Positions 44,749 through 53,177 of a stretch of 64,000 nucleotides of DNA are shown here, one piece after another; the first letter of the stretch is position 1; every line of letters starts with the position of its first letter. The notes beneath the pieces were generated by a model that saw only the letters and a list, made by a program, of their open reading frames with translations, was not told the DNA's origin and made no database searches. Where the stretch lies: positions 124,001-188,000 of the forward strand of contig NZ_FNAO01000006.1 in NCBI RefSeq assembly GCF_900101815.1. Direction: 5' to 3'. Both the position numbers and the translations under genes were made by a program. The DNA comes from Pricia antarctica. GTDB taxonomy: Bacteria; Bacteroidota; Bacteroidia; Flavobacteriales; Flavobacteriaceae.

Positions 44749-45870
44749 TCATGAAACTTCCATGCGGTACGTACACCTCCGCTTATGAACAGTCGGCTGC
44801 ACGTGCTTCCAAATCTGACGCGCTGCGGTATTGTCACTTAGTTCCGGTGTTCGAATACCCGTTGTAATTCCCCTTTTATTGAAGGTTTTGTAATACTGGT
44901 TGAAGATAATGGCGGTCACGCCTTTGTTCTGATAATCGGGGTGAACGCCGATAAGATAGAAAATAGCGCGTGTGCAATTTTTGCGAGCCTTCAGCAAATA
45001 ATACCATCCGAACGGGAAGAGCTTGCCTTTGGCCTTTTGTAGGGCTTGCGCAAAAGACGGCAATACTACCGCAAAGGCGACTAGCTTGTCGTCTTTATCT
45101 ACCACAAACTTGATAAATTCCGGATCTACGAAGCTCATAAAGCGGTTTTTAATGTACTCCCGCTGCTCGCTCGAAATCGGGGCGTAGGAGGCCAAACCAC
45201 TATAGGTAAGGTCCAGAAGGTCGAACATGGGGTCTACCCAACGAAGTAATTCCTTTTTGTTTTTTACATTGACTTCCCGAAGCGAATACCGCTTTTTGAC
45301 CAGTTCATTGATGCGTGCAAAGAATGACGGATCCGCCTTTTTCGTCGGTAACGTATTCTCAACATACTCCTTTTCTACTGTAAGGCCCAGCCGCTCATAA
45401 TGGGATTGGTAATACGGATGATTATACCATGTGACCATGGTACCTAGGCTGTCAAAGCCCTCGGTCAATACACCAACTTTGTCAAGATTTGAAAAGCCTA
45501 TCGGACCTTCGACGTGATCCATCTGTTCGGTTTTGGCGAGTTCGATGACCTTATTGAACAAGGCTTTAGAAGCCTCGTAATCATCGATAAAATCGCACCA
45601 ACCGAATCTCATTTTTTTAATGTTTTGTTGCTCGACTTCCAGCGTGTTGATAATGGCTGCAACACGCCCCACGATTTCATTGTTTTTATACGCTAGGAAA
45701 AGCCACATGCGGGCGGTTTTGAATGCGGGATTTTTCTCTTTGTCAAAAGTATCCATCTCATCGGAAATCAGTGGCGGCACCCAATAGGGAGAGCCTTTGT
45801 AAAGGGTAAAGGGAAACTTTACGAACTGTTTGATTTCAGCTTTTGATGTTGCTTCCTTTAAGGTAATCAT
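44749..45870 (-). CDS. GNAT-like acyltransferase candidate
   Basis: A 373-residue protein of the YghO-like GNAT group. N-terminal features are FVKFPFTLYKGSPYWVPPL, a signature of this subfamily, and FLAYKNNEIVGRVAAI. Near the middle lies HVEGPIGFSNLDKVGVL, and the C-terminal GNAT fold has FYLIGVHPDYQNKGVTAIIF, the acyl-CoA binding loop (Q-x-x-G-x-x). Relatives are found next to serine palmitoyltransferases in other bacteria and are proposed to N-acylate sphingoid bases. This is my inference for this gene. It is convergent with the serine palmitoyltransferase-like gene. Confidence 0.68.
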   Translation of the reverse strand: MITLKEATSKAEIKQFVKFPFTLYKGSPYWVPPLISDEMDTFDKEKNPAFKTARMWLFLAYKNNEIVGRVAAIINTLEVEQQNIKKMRFGWCDFIDDYEASKALFNKVIELAKTEQMDHVEGPIGFSNLDKVGVLTEGFDSLGTMVTWYNHPYYQSHYERLGLTVEKEYVENTLPTKKADPSFFARINELVKKRYSLREVNVKNKKELLRWVDPMFDLLDLTYSGLASYAPISSEQREYIKNRFMSFVDPEFIKFVVDKDDKLVAFAVVLPSFAQALQKAKGKLFPFGWYYLLKARKNCTRAIFYLIGVHPDYQNKGVTAIIFNQYYKTFNKRGITTGIRTPELSDNTAARQIWKHVQPTVHKRRCTYRMEVS

Positions 45871-45949
45871 GCAGTGAATTTTGTGTCTTCAATATTAGGT
45901 ATTAATGGGGAAGGAACGAAAACAAAAGGATAAATAGTGCACCCCATGT

Positions 45950-47008
45950 TCAAAATTCAATCTCCCCACTATCCTCCCGCTTCTTTTTCTCCGCCTTCCT
46001 CATTTTTTTCAATTGCTTTTTTGAAGGTCCTAAATCAATATCCTCCGCCCCCATACCATCTTCTCTATTCCCTCGTTTGTTTCTTTTCATGGCATTTTTC
46101 TGGATCGCCCCGCCATTACCGTCCGCATCTTGATCGTCGATGGCTAATGCTTTGTCGTTGTGCAGATCGAAGCGGTACGATGCACCCATGGTTACGAAGA
46201 TCCGGGAAGGGGTGTTCTTAAAACTGGCACCCAGATTAAAATCCACTTGAAGGTCTTCGGTCAGCAAATGTGCCACACCGCCACGGAGTAGAACATCTGA
46301 ATATCGGTCGCTTTGAATACCTTGATTCTCCAAGAACGCGCTCCATTTTGGATTTCGAAAGGCATGGGATAGCGATACCAAATAGCTTAATTCAGGAAAA
46401 TCGGTGCTGATACGGTCGTAAGCGATGTTGGTTATCAGCACGAACCTCGGCGTGAGTTTGCTTTGTGTCGCCACCATTCCTCGATAGGAAACACTGGGGT
46501 CGCCGATATAAAACGGATTGTCTCCCAAATTGAAAGTGGCCCCACCATAAATAGAAACGGAGGGAATCAAATTCTTAAATTGAAAAACATTGTTCGCCCG
46601 CCAGCTGTAAAGATTCACCTTATTGCGCTCTTCGGATTTGTACCTGTCGTAGATCAAATATTTCAGTCCGACTCGGTTTCTTGAAAAGTCCGTGAGACTT
46701 TCGGAGGTTCCAAAGTTGATCAAAGTGATGTTTTGATTTTGATAGCTGCCTTCGTAATTGAGCTCCAATTGTTCGAAGAGCAGGCCGTAGCGCAAGGAGA
46801 TATCGGTGCCCCAGATGTTGCTTTCGGTGTTCAAAAGTGAGTGGTCGCTCTGTTCGTAGAAAAGTCCCGCTTCCAACTGTATCACATTCTTCCCAACGGC
46901 ATAGGCACTGACCGATAGTCCGGGCCGGTTCGAATTGATTACGTCGGTGTATTGGGCGAAGGCCGTCAGGGGTAGGACGAATGCGATTATTAAAAGAGAA
47001 TGTTTCAT
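45950..47008 (-). CDS. putative outer membrane transporter (phenol MetA degradation-like)
   Basis: A 352-residue protein with a Sec signal (MKHSLLIIAFVLPLTAFA, cut after AFA). The mature part is rich in alternating strands (GLSVSAYAVGKNVIQLEAGL, YRGMVATQSKLTPRFVLIT, SRIFVTMGASYRFDL), which fits a beta-barrel of the phenol MetA deg (PF13557) transporter type. The last 65 residues form a basic tail (KRNKRGNRED, KKQLKKMRKAEKKKRED), unusual for an outer-membrane protein. The role is not known. It is upstream of the GNAT gene on the same strand, 80 bp away. Confidence 0.7.
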   Translation of the reverse strand: MKHSLLIIAFVLPLTAFAQYTDVINSNRPGLSVSAYAVGKNVIQLEAGLFYEQSDHSLLNTESNIWGTDISLRYGLLFEQLELNYEGSYQNQNITLINFGTSESLTDFSRNRVGLKYLIYDRYKSEERNKVNLYSWRANNVFQFKNLIPSVSIYGGATFNLGDNPFYIGDPSVSYRGMVATQSKLTPRFVLITNIAYDRISTDFPELSYLVSLSHAFRNPKWSAFLENQGIQSDRYSDVLLRGGVAHLLTEDLQVDFNLGASFKNTPSRIFVTMGASYRFDLHNDKALAIDDQDADGNGGAIQKNAMKRNKRGNREDGMGAEDIDLGPSKKQLKKMRKAEKKKREDSGEIEF

Positions 47009-47126
47009 TGATTGTGAAGGTTGAATTTTTTATTTGCTACGGCTCACCGCGACTGCAATTGCCTACAGGAAACCGTTTTTACCATTATTTTAGCGTTTCT
47101 CCGTTATCAGTACAACGTTAAAATCG

Positions 47127-47134
47127 TATTTTTG
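47127..47134 (+). promoter_or_regulatory. candidate -7 element of the DUF4834 gene
   Basis: TATTTTTG, a TAnnTTTG match, 21 bp before the ATG at 47156. Confidence 0.45.
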
Positions 47135-47155
47135 ATATATCAATAACCGATTATT

Positions 47156-47431
47156 ATGGTATTATTAAAGACAATTCTTGTAATTCTTCTGATTTACTAC
47201 GGATTGAAGATATTGGTGCAACTATTCGCCCCAAAGATTTTTGGCTACGCCGCCAAAAAGACAGAGGAACATTTTAAGGAAAAATTCGGGGAGTTTGCCC
47301 AGCAAAATCAGCGTAATGAAGAACGAGTTGGCGATGTGATTATCGACAAAAAACCTTCCAAAAAGAATACTTCAAAGAACGATTCTTCCAATACAGTCGG
47401 TGACTACATCGATTTTGAGGAAATTGATTAG
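47156..47431 (+). CDS. DUF4834 family small membrane protein
   Basis: A 91-residue protein with one N-terminal transmembrane helix (VLLKTILVILLIYYGLKILV) and then a charged, basic and acidic tail with KKTEEHFKEKFGEFAQQ and a final YIDFEEID. It is close to DUF4834, a small single-pass family of Bacteroidota. No function is known. It lies 76 bp upstream of the YfhO gene on the same strand and may be cotranscribed. Confidence 0.75.
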   Translation: MVLLKTILVILLIYYGLKILVQLFAPKIFGYAAKKTEEHFKEKFGEFAQQNQRNEERVGDVIIDKKPSKKNTSKNDSSNTVGDYIDFEEID

Positions 47432-47507
47432 TTTTGCCTTTATACTCCCGTCACTTAAAGTTCTGGATTGTTAAGTGCCCGAAGTACTCAACCCACTAAT
47501 TATAGGT

Positions 47508-49943
47508 ATGCAAAAGGGATTAAAGGCATTTTTCATTCATTTTTTCGTTATCGTTTTCTTTGTCATTGCCGCCCTGGCCTATTTTTACCCAGTACTTCAA
47601 GGTAAGGTCATTAAGCAATCCGATATCGAGCAGTTTACGGGGATGGCCAAAGAGCAAGTCGATTTCCGGAAGAAGACCGGCGACGAACCCTACTGGACGA
47701 ACTCCGCCTTTGGAGGGATGCCTACCTATCAATTGGGTGCCTACTATCCCCATGATTATGTAAAGAAACTGGATCTGTTTATTCGATTTTTGCCGCGTCC
47801 GGCGGATTATGTCTTTCTTTATTTTGTTGGATTTTACATCCTTCTTTGCTGTATGAAGGTCGATTTTCGATTGGCCATATTAGGGGCCCTGGCCTTTGGT
47901 TTTTCCACCTATCTCATTATTATTTTAGGTGTAGGTCATAATGCGAAGGCTCACGCCCTGGCCTACTTGCCGATGCTTTTGGGAGGGATCATCCTGGTCT
48001 TTCGAAAAAAATATTTATGGGGGTTTTTACTGACCGCTATCGCCATGGCTTTGGAAATCAGGGCCAACCACTATCAGATGACCTATTACTTTATGTTGCT
48101 GGTTCTGGTCTTGGGCGTGGCCTATCTGGTGGATGCCCTCCGTAGGAAAACCTTAAAAGAATATTTCTCAGCAGTGGGATTGCTTTTGGTTGCCGTAGGA
48201 TTGGGTATCGCCGCCAATGCGACCCCCCTGATGGCTACCAAGGAGTATGCGGATTGGAGTACCCGTGGAAAATCGGACCTCACCATAAATCCGGATGGCT
48301 CGACCAAAGGAAATACAGACGGACTCGAAAAGGAATACATTACCCAGTGGAGCTATGGTATCACGGAATCCTTGAACTTATTTGTTCCACGACTTTTTGG
48401 TGGATCTAGTAGCGAAGACCTTGGGGAGAATTCCAAAAGCTATGATTTCTTGATCGATCAGGGCATTTCCCGCAGTCAGGCACTGAGTTTTTCCAGTGCC
48501 CTGCCTTTGTATTGGGCCGACCAACCCGGTACTTCCGCCCCGGCATATATTGGAGCCATTATTTTTTTCCTTTTTATTCTTGGATTGATTATGGTAAAGG
48601 GAAGGGCCAAATGGTGGCTTTTGGGGGGTACTCTATTGTCACTTTTTCTTTCGTGGGGCAAGAATTTTAGCCTATTGACCGATTTTATGATCGATTACTT
48701 TCCGCTGTACGATAAGTTCCGGGCGGTTTCTTCGGCACAGATTGTTCTTGAACTTTGTGTCCCCATCTTGGCAATTTTGGCGCTAAGGGAAATTTTTAGT
48801 GCATCTGTAGAAAAATCGGATAAAATTAAATCACTGAAAATTTCCTTTTTCATCGTCCTCGGATTGGGCGTCTGCCTATTCCTTTTCAAAGGGATGTTCA
48901 GTTTTGAAGGTCCGAACGATGCCTTCCTGAAAAAGAATTACGGCGATGAATTGGTTTCCCTCATCCAGGCCGATCGAAAGGCGGTGTACAATAGTGACCT
49001 TTTCCGTTCCCTTATTTACATCTTTTTGGCAGCGCTTGCCCTTTGGTTTTTTATAAAGGATACGCTGAAGTCCAATAGTGCCATTATCGCTTTAGGAGTG
49101 TTGATTATTGCCGATTTAGTGGGCGTGGATAAACGATACGTCGATAACAACGATTTCGTGGCGAAACGGAAAATGTTGCAACCTTTTCCCGAATTGCCTT
49201 TAGACCAACAGATTAATAAGGACAAAAGTATTTTTAGGGTCTACGATCCGTCCGAGGGTCTCAATGGGGCACGTGTCTCTTACTACCACCAGTCTATCGG
49301 CGGGTATCATGCGGCAAAACCGGCGCGCTTAGAAGACCTGTTCAGTTTCCATATTTATAAAGGCAACATGGGCGTACTCAACATGCTAAATGTCAAATAT
49401 GTCGTGCAGCAGGATGAAAAGGGGCAAGCCTATCCTGCAGTAAATCCCGAAGCGAACGGCAATGCCTGGTTCATAGAAAAACTTGTCAAAGTCGAAAATG
49501 CAGATGCGGAAATACAGTCTTTGGATACCTTGCAGACGAAAACTGTAGCGGTTGCTACAACCGAGATGCTACAAGACGTTGCCGGTTCCGAATTTAATGT
49601 GGACTCCCTGAGCAGCATTGTCTTGACGGATTATGTCCCCAATCATCTGACCTATACTTCCAAAAATGATGACAACGGAGTGGCCGTCTTTTCAGAAATG
49701 TATTATGCCCAAGGATGGAACGCCTATATCGACCGACAACCCAAAGATCATTTTCGGGTCGATTACACCTTGCGCGCCCTACAAGTGCCTTCGGGCCAAC
49801 ATACCATAGAATTTAAGTTCGAACCTGAAGTAATCAAAACCGGAAGTCAGATTACCTTGGCCAGTTCGATAGTATTCGGGTTGATTCTTTTCGGGGGAAT
49901 CGGGTTTACGTTTTACCGGTCCCGCAAGGATGAAAAGGCTTAG
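47508..49943 (+). CDS. YfhO family membrane protein
   Basis: An 811-residue polytopic membrane protein. The ATG at 47508 is chosen because homologues begin shortly before the first membrane helix; a GTG at 47475 would add 11 residues. Conserved segments are SDIEQFTGMAKEQVDFRK, GDEPYWTNSAFGGMPTYQLG and LALEIRANHYQMTYYFMLL-like sequence. The C-terminal soluble part includes FSEMYYAQGWNAYIDRQP. The YfhO family is predicted to be a GT-C-type glycosyltransferase for surface polymers; the exact role here is unknown. It precedes GT4 and flippase genes on the same strand. Confidence 0.85.
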   Translation: MQKGLKAFFIHFFVIVFFVIAALAYFYPVLQGKVIKQSDIEQFTGMAKEQVDFRKKTGDEPYWTNSAFGGMPTYQLGAYYPHDYVKKLDLFIRFLPRPADYVFLYFVGFYILLCCMKVDFRLAILGALAFGFSTYLIIILGVGHNAKAHALAYLPMLLGGIILVFRKKYLWGFLLTAIAMALEIRANHYQMTYYFMLLVLVLGVAYLVDALRRKTLKEYFSAVGLLLVAVGLGIAANATPLMATKEYADWSTRGKSDLTINPDGSTKGNTDGLEKEYITQWSYGITESLNLFVPRLFGGSSSEDLGENSKSYDFLIDQGISRSQALSFSSALPLYWADQPGTSAPAYIGAIIFFLFILGLIMVKGRAKWWLLGGTLLSLFLSWGKNFSLLTDFMIDYFPLYDKFRAVSSAQIVLELCVPILAILALREIFSASVEKSDKIKSLKISFFIVLGLGVCLFLFKGMFSFEGPNDAFLKKNYGDELVSLIQADRKAVYNSDLFRSLIYIFLAALALWFFIKDTLKSNSAIIALGVLIIADLVGVDKRYVDNNDFVAKRKMLQPFPELPLDQQINKDKSIFRVYDPSEGLNGARVSYYHQSIGGYHAAKPARLEDLFSFHIYKGNMGVLNMLNVKYVVQQDEKGQAYPAVNPEANGNAWFIEKLVKVENADAEIQSLDTLQTKTVAVATTEMLQDVAGSEFNVDSLSSIVLTDYVPNHLTYTSKNDDNGVAVFSEMYYAQGWNAYIDRQPKDHFRVDYTLRALQVPSGQHTIEFKFEPEVIKTGSQITLASSIVFGLILFGGIGFTFYRSRKDEKA

Positions 49944-50045
49944 CACCGAATGGTCTAAGGTTTAAGTGCCAACAGCATATTTGAACCTTAAATTTTTCAA
50001 ACAAAGATTTTCTTTGACAATTGTCTGGTTATTAAACTTATTTTC

Positions 50046-51317
50046 ATGAAGAAAGTTTTAATCATCACCTACTATTGGCCTCCCGCGGGCGGGCCCGGTG
50101 TTCAGCGGTGGTTGAAGTTCGTGAAATATCTTCGGGATTTCGGGATAGAACCCGTAGTGTATGTTCCTGAAAATCCCCATTATCCCATCGAGGATCCATC
50201 TTTGGAAAAGGAAATCCCAAAAGACATTGCCGTTTACAAACAGCCCTTGTTCGAACCTTATGGTCTGGCCAAATTACTATCCTCCAAAAAAACAAAGCGC
50301 ATTAGTTCGGGCATTATACAGGCCAAGAACCAATCCGTTTTGGAGAAGGCGATGCTATGGATCAGGGGCAATTTTTTTATACCCGATGCCCGAAAATATT
50401 GGATAAAGCCCTCTGTGCGGTTTTTATCCGAGGTATTGGATAAAGAGGACATCGATACCGTCATCACCACTGGGCCGCCACATAGCGTTCATTTGATCGG
50501 ACGGCAATTGAAAGCGGAAAAAGGAGTGCGATGGCTGGCGGATTTCCGGGATCCCTGGACATCCATCGGCTACCATAAAAAATTGAAACTTACCGCATCC
50601 AGTAAAAAAAAACACAAGGTATTGGAAAGTTCGGTCCTGAACCAGGCCGATCATATAATCGTTACCAGCCCGGCGACCCAAAGGGAATTCCAACACATTA
50701 CAGTAAAGCCTATCACCGTCATAACCAACGGCCATGATTCCGACTACGAAGGCGGCGCCCATTTGGATAATGACTTTACCATCTCCCATATCGGATCCCT
50801 GCTAACGGGCAGAAACCCGAAAAACTTGTGGAAGGCGCTCTCCCAGATCGCCTCCGAGAACTCCGTCTTCCGTGCTGACCTGCAGCTGGAATTTATGGGT
50901 GTCGTGAGCAAGGACGTCATGGACAGCCTCTACCGCTTCGAACTCGGACCGTACATCAAAATGCGGGGTTACGGATCACATGCAGAGGCACAGCGCCGAC
51001 AGCAAAAATCGCAGGTTTTGCTGTTGGTCGAAATCGACTCCGAAGAAACGAAAGGCATCATCCCCGGAAAACTTTTCGAGTACATGGCCGCAAAGCGTCC
51101 TATTTTAGCCCTGGGCCCTAAAAACTGGGAGGCGGGAAAAATTATTGCCGAAACCCAAACCGGTGCCATTTTCGATTACGATTCCCACGAGGGACTAAAA
51201 AAAACAGTTTTGGACTGGTACGCCAGTTTCAAGAAAGAAAATTTGTATTCGAAGGCAAAAAGCATTGAAAAATATAGCCGAAGGGCGCTAACCGAGGAGT
51301 TAGCGAATATTATTTGA
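50046..51317 (+). CDS. GT4 family glycosyltransferase
   Basis: A 423-residue GT-B glycosyltransferase. The N-terminal domain starts KKVLIITYYWPPAGGPGVQR, and the C-terminal domain contains ISHIGSLLTGRNPKNLW and the nucleotide-sugar binding EETKGIIPGKLFEYMAAKRP, where E-x7-E is retained. It has no membrane segment. It likely adds a sugar to a lipid-linked or surface glycan. Its gene lies between YfhO and a flippase, a plausible cell-surface polysaccharide unit, but the donor and acceptor are unknown. Confidence 0.88.
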   Translation: MKKVLIITYYWPPAGGPGVQRWLKFVKYLRDFGIEPVVYVPENPHYPIEDPSLEKEIPKDIAVYKQPLFEPYGLAKLLSSKKTKRISSGIIQAKNQSVLEKAMLWIRGNFFIPDARKYWIKPSVRFLSEVLDKEDIDTVITTGPPHSVHLIGRQLKAEKGVRWLADFRDPWTSIGYHKKLKLTASSKKKHKVLESSVLNQADHIIVTSPATQREFQHITVKPITVITNGHDSDYEGGAHLDNDFTISHIGSLLTGRNPKNLWKALSQIASENSVFRADLQLEFMGVVSKDVMDSLYRFELGPYIKMRGYGSHAEAQRRQQKSQVLLLVEIDSEETKGIIPGKLFEYMAAKRPILALGPKNWEAGKIIAETQTGAIFDYDSHEGLKKTVLDWYASFKKENLYSKAKSIEKYSRRALTEELANII

Positions 51318-51462
51318 AAATCGTAATGTTTTCCTAGTGTGGTTTAAGATATATCTGAATGCGACGGGGGAAGATTGAATTTACATACACCTTCATGAAG
51401 ACAAAAAGTTTGATAATTTCACATAGCTCTCTGGGTAAAATCTCAGTAAGAAAAGTTCCCAA

Positions 51463-52917
51463 ATGGGTGTAGTCCTTAAACAATCCTTGAACAATACCCT
51501 CGTGACCTACCTTGGCTTTGGGGTGGGAGCGATCAACGTACTTTTTTTATACACCAATTTCATGTCCGATGAATATTACGGACTGGTCAACGTGGTGCTT
51601 TCCGCCGCAATGGTGTTAATGCCCGTTTTAGCCTTTGGGGTTCCGAACAGTTTAATTAAATTTTACAGCAGTTTTAAAGATGACAGAACCACGGACGGTT
51701 TTTTGACCCTGATGCTTTTTCTTCCCGTCGTCCTAATTCTCCCCGTCGCCGGTTTGACATTTGTAGCCCATGAAGCCATAGGCAATTTTTTATCCAAAGA
51801 AAACCCGATTGTAAAAGAGTATATCTGGCCTATTTTTTGGATTGGTATGGCCATGGCCTATTTCGAAGTCTTTTACGCTTGGGCCAGAGTACGGATGCGG
51901 TCCGTTTTCGGTAACTTTATGAAAGAGATTTTTTCAAGGGTCGGGGTTACCTTGCTATTGTTCCTTCTATATTTCGATTTGATTTTCGTAGAAGCTTTTA
52001 TCCCTATTGCGGTCGGTATCTATTTGTTGCGTACGCTTATTATGGCCGTTTACGCTTTTAGTATTCGCAGGCCCCGATTGGTCTTTGATTTTCCGAAGAA
52101 TACGAGGAATATCCTGGTGTATTCCGCTCTAATTATCTTAGGAGGTTCCGCAGCCATAGTACTGCTGGAGATAGATAAGGTGATGATCAACCAATTCATA
52201 GAAATTGAAAACGTGGCTTACTACAGCGTAGCCGGCTTTATAGCCATGGTCATCGCCGTGCCATCCCGGTCGATGCACCAGATTACCTATCCGTTGACGG
52301 CGGAGCTATTGAACAAAAGGGACAAGCCTGCCCTTGCAGCATTGTATCAACGCAGTTCCCTGACGCTATATATTGTTTCCGGATTGCTATTCATGCTCAT
52401 TCTATTAAATTTGGACGACCTTTACAAAATGCTTCCAGAACCCTATCGCAGTGGTTTTGTCATCTTCGTTTGGCTGGGGCTTGCTAAGGTGTACGATGCG
52501 CTTTTGGGAAATAATAACTCCATCCTCTATAACTCCGACTATTATCGGGCCATATTGGTAATGGGGTTTCTTTTGGCGGTCTTGACCATTCTTTTCAATC
52601 TATGGCTGATTCCAAAATACGGACTCGACGGTGCCGCTATCGCCAGTTTTGCCGCTTTTTTTATTTACAATACGATTAAATTGATCTATGTGAAATCCAA
52701 ATTCGGCATCCTTCCTTTTACCGACGAAACCTTGAAAGTATCCGCATTGTTGATCGGCATCGGGGTTATCTTCTATTTTTTGGATTTTCCTTTTCATCCC
52801 ATCTTGAATATTGCCCTAAAAAGTATTTTGATCAGTGCCTTGTATATCGGCGTTATCTATCGTTTTAAGATTTCGGAGGATGTTTTTGGGGTCCTGACCA
52901 AAATCTTGAGAAAATAA
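51463..52917 (+). CDS. oligosaccharide flippase (polysaccharide biosynthesis protein)
   Basis: A 484-residue protein with about 12-14 membrane segments, typical of the MATE/PST flippase superfamily (Polysacc_synt). N-terminal features are GVVLKQSLNNTLVTYLGFGV, and the C-terminal helices include YGLDGAAIASFAAFFIYNTI. It likely moves a lipid-linked oligosaccharide across the inner membrane. The upstream GT4 gene (146 bp away) and YfhO support a role in surface polysaccharide assembly, with no cargo evident. Confidence 0.88.
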   Translation: MGVVLKQSLNNTLVTYLGFGVGAINVLFLYTNFMSDEYYGLVNVVLSAAMVLMPVLAFGVPNSLIKFYSSFKDDRTTDGFLTLMLFLPVVLILPVAGLTFVAHEAIGNFLSKENPIVKEYIWPIFWIGMAMAYFEVFYAWARVRMRSVFGNFMKEIFSRVGVTLLLFLLYFDLIFVEAFIPIAVGIYLLRTLIMAVYAFSIRRPRLVFDFPKNTRNILVYSALIILGGSAAIVLLEIDKVMINQFIEIENVAYYSVAGFIAMVIAVPSRSMHQITYPLTAELLNKRDKPALAALYQRSSLTLYIVSGLLFMLILLNLDDLYKMLPEPYRSGFVIFVWLGLAKVYDALLGNNNSILYNSDYYRAILVMGFLLAVLTILFNLWLIPKYGLDGAAIASFAAFFIYNTIKLIYVKSKFGILPFTDETLKVSALLIGIGVIFYFLDFPFHPILNIALKSILISALYIGVIYRFKISEDVFGVLTKILRK

Positions 52918-53177
52918 TTCATCCTGTGTATTTGTTTTACCTTGGGCCAATCCCTATTTTTATTCGTATAATTTATCTGGACAAGGTTAAGTAGTAAGAC
53001 TTTTCGTAAATACGTACTCAGCGTTCTTTACTACCTAATGGATAGCCTCGAAAGTGATCAGAAAATACGGGGTAATTTTACGTATTGGTATAACAGGATA
53101 TAGGATGGGTCCGATAAATACATCAGTCCAAAGATTGCTCGATACGGGTTTCAAAAAGAAATAAATGGGAGGGAAAT

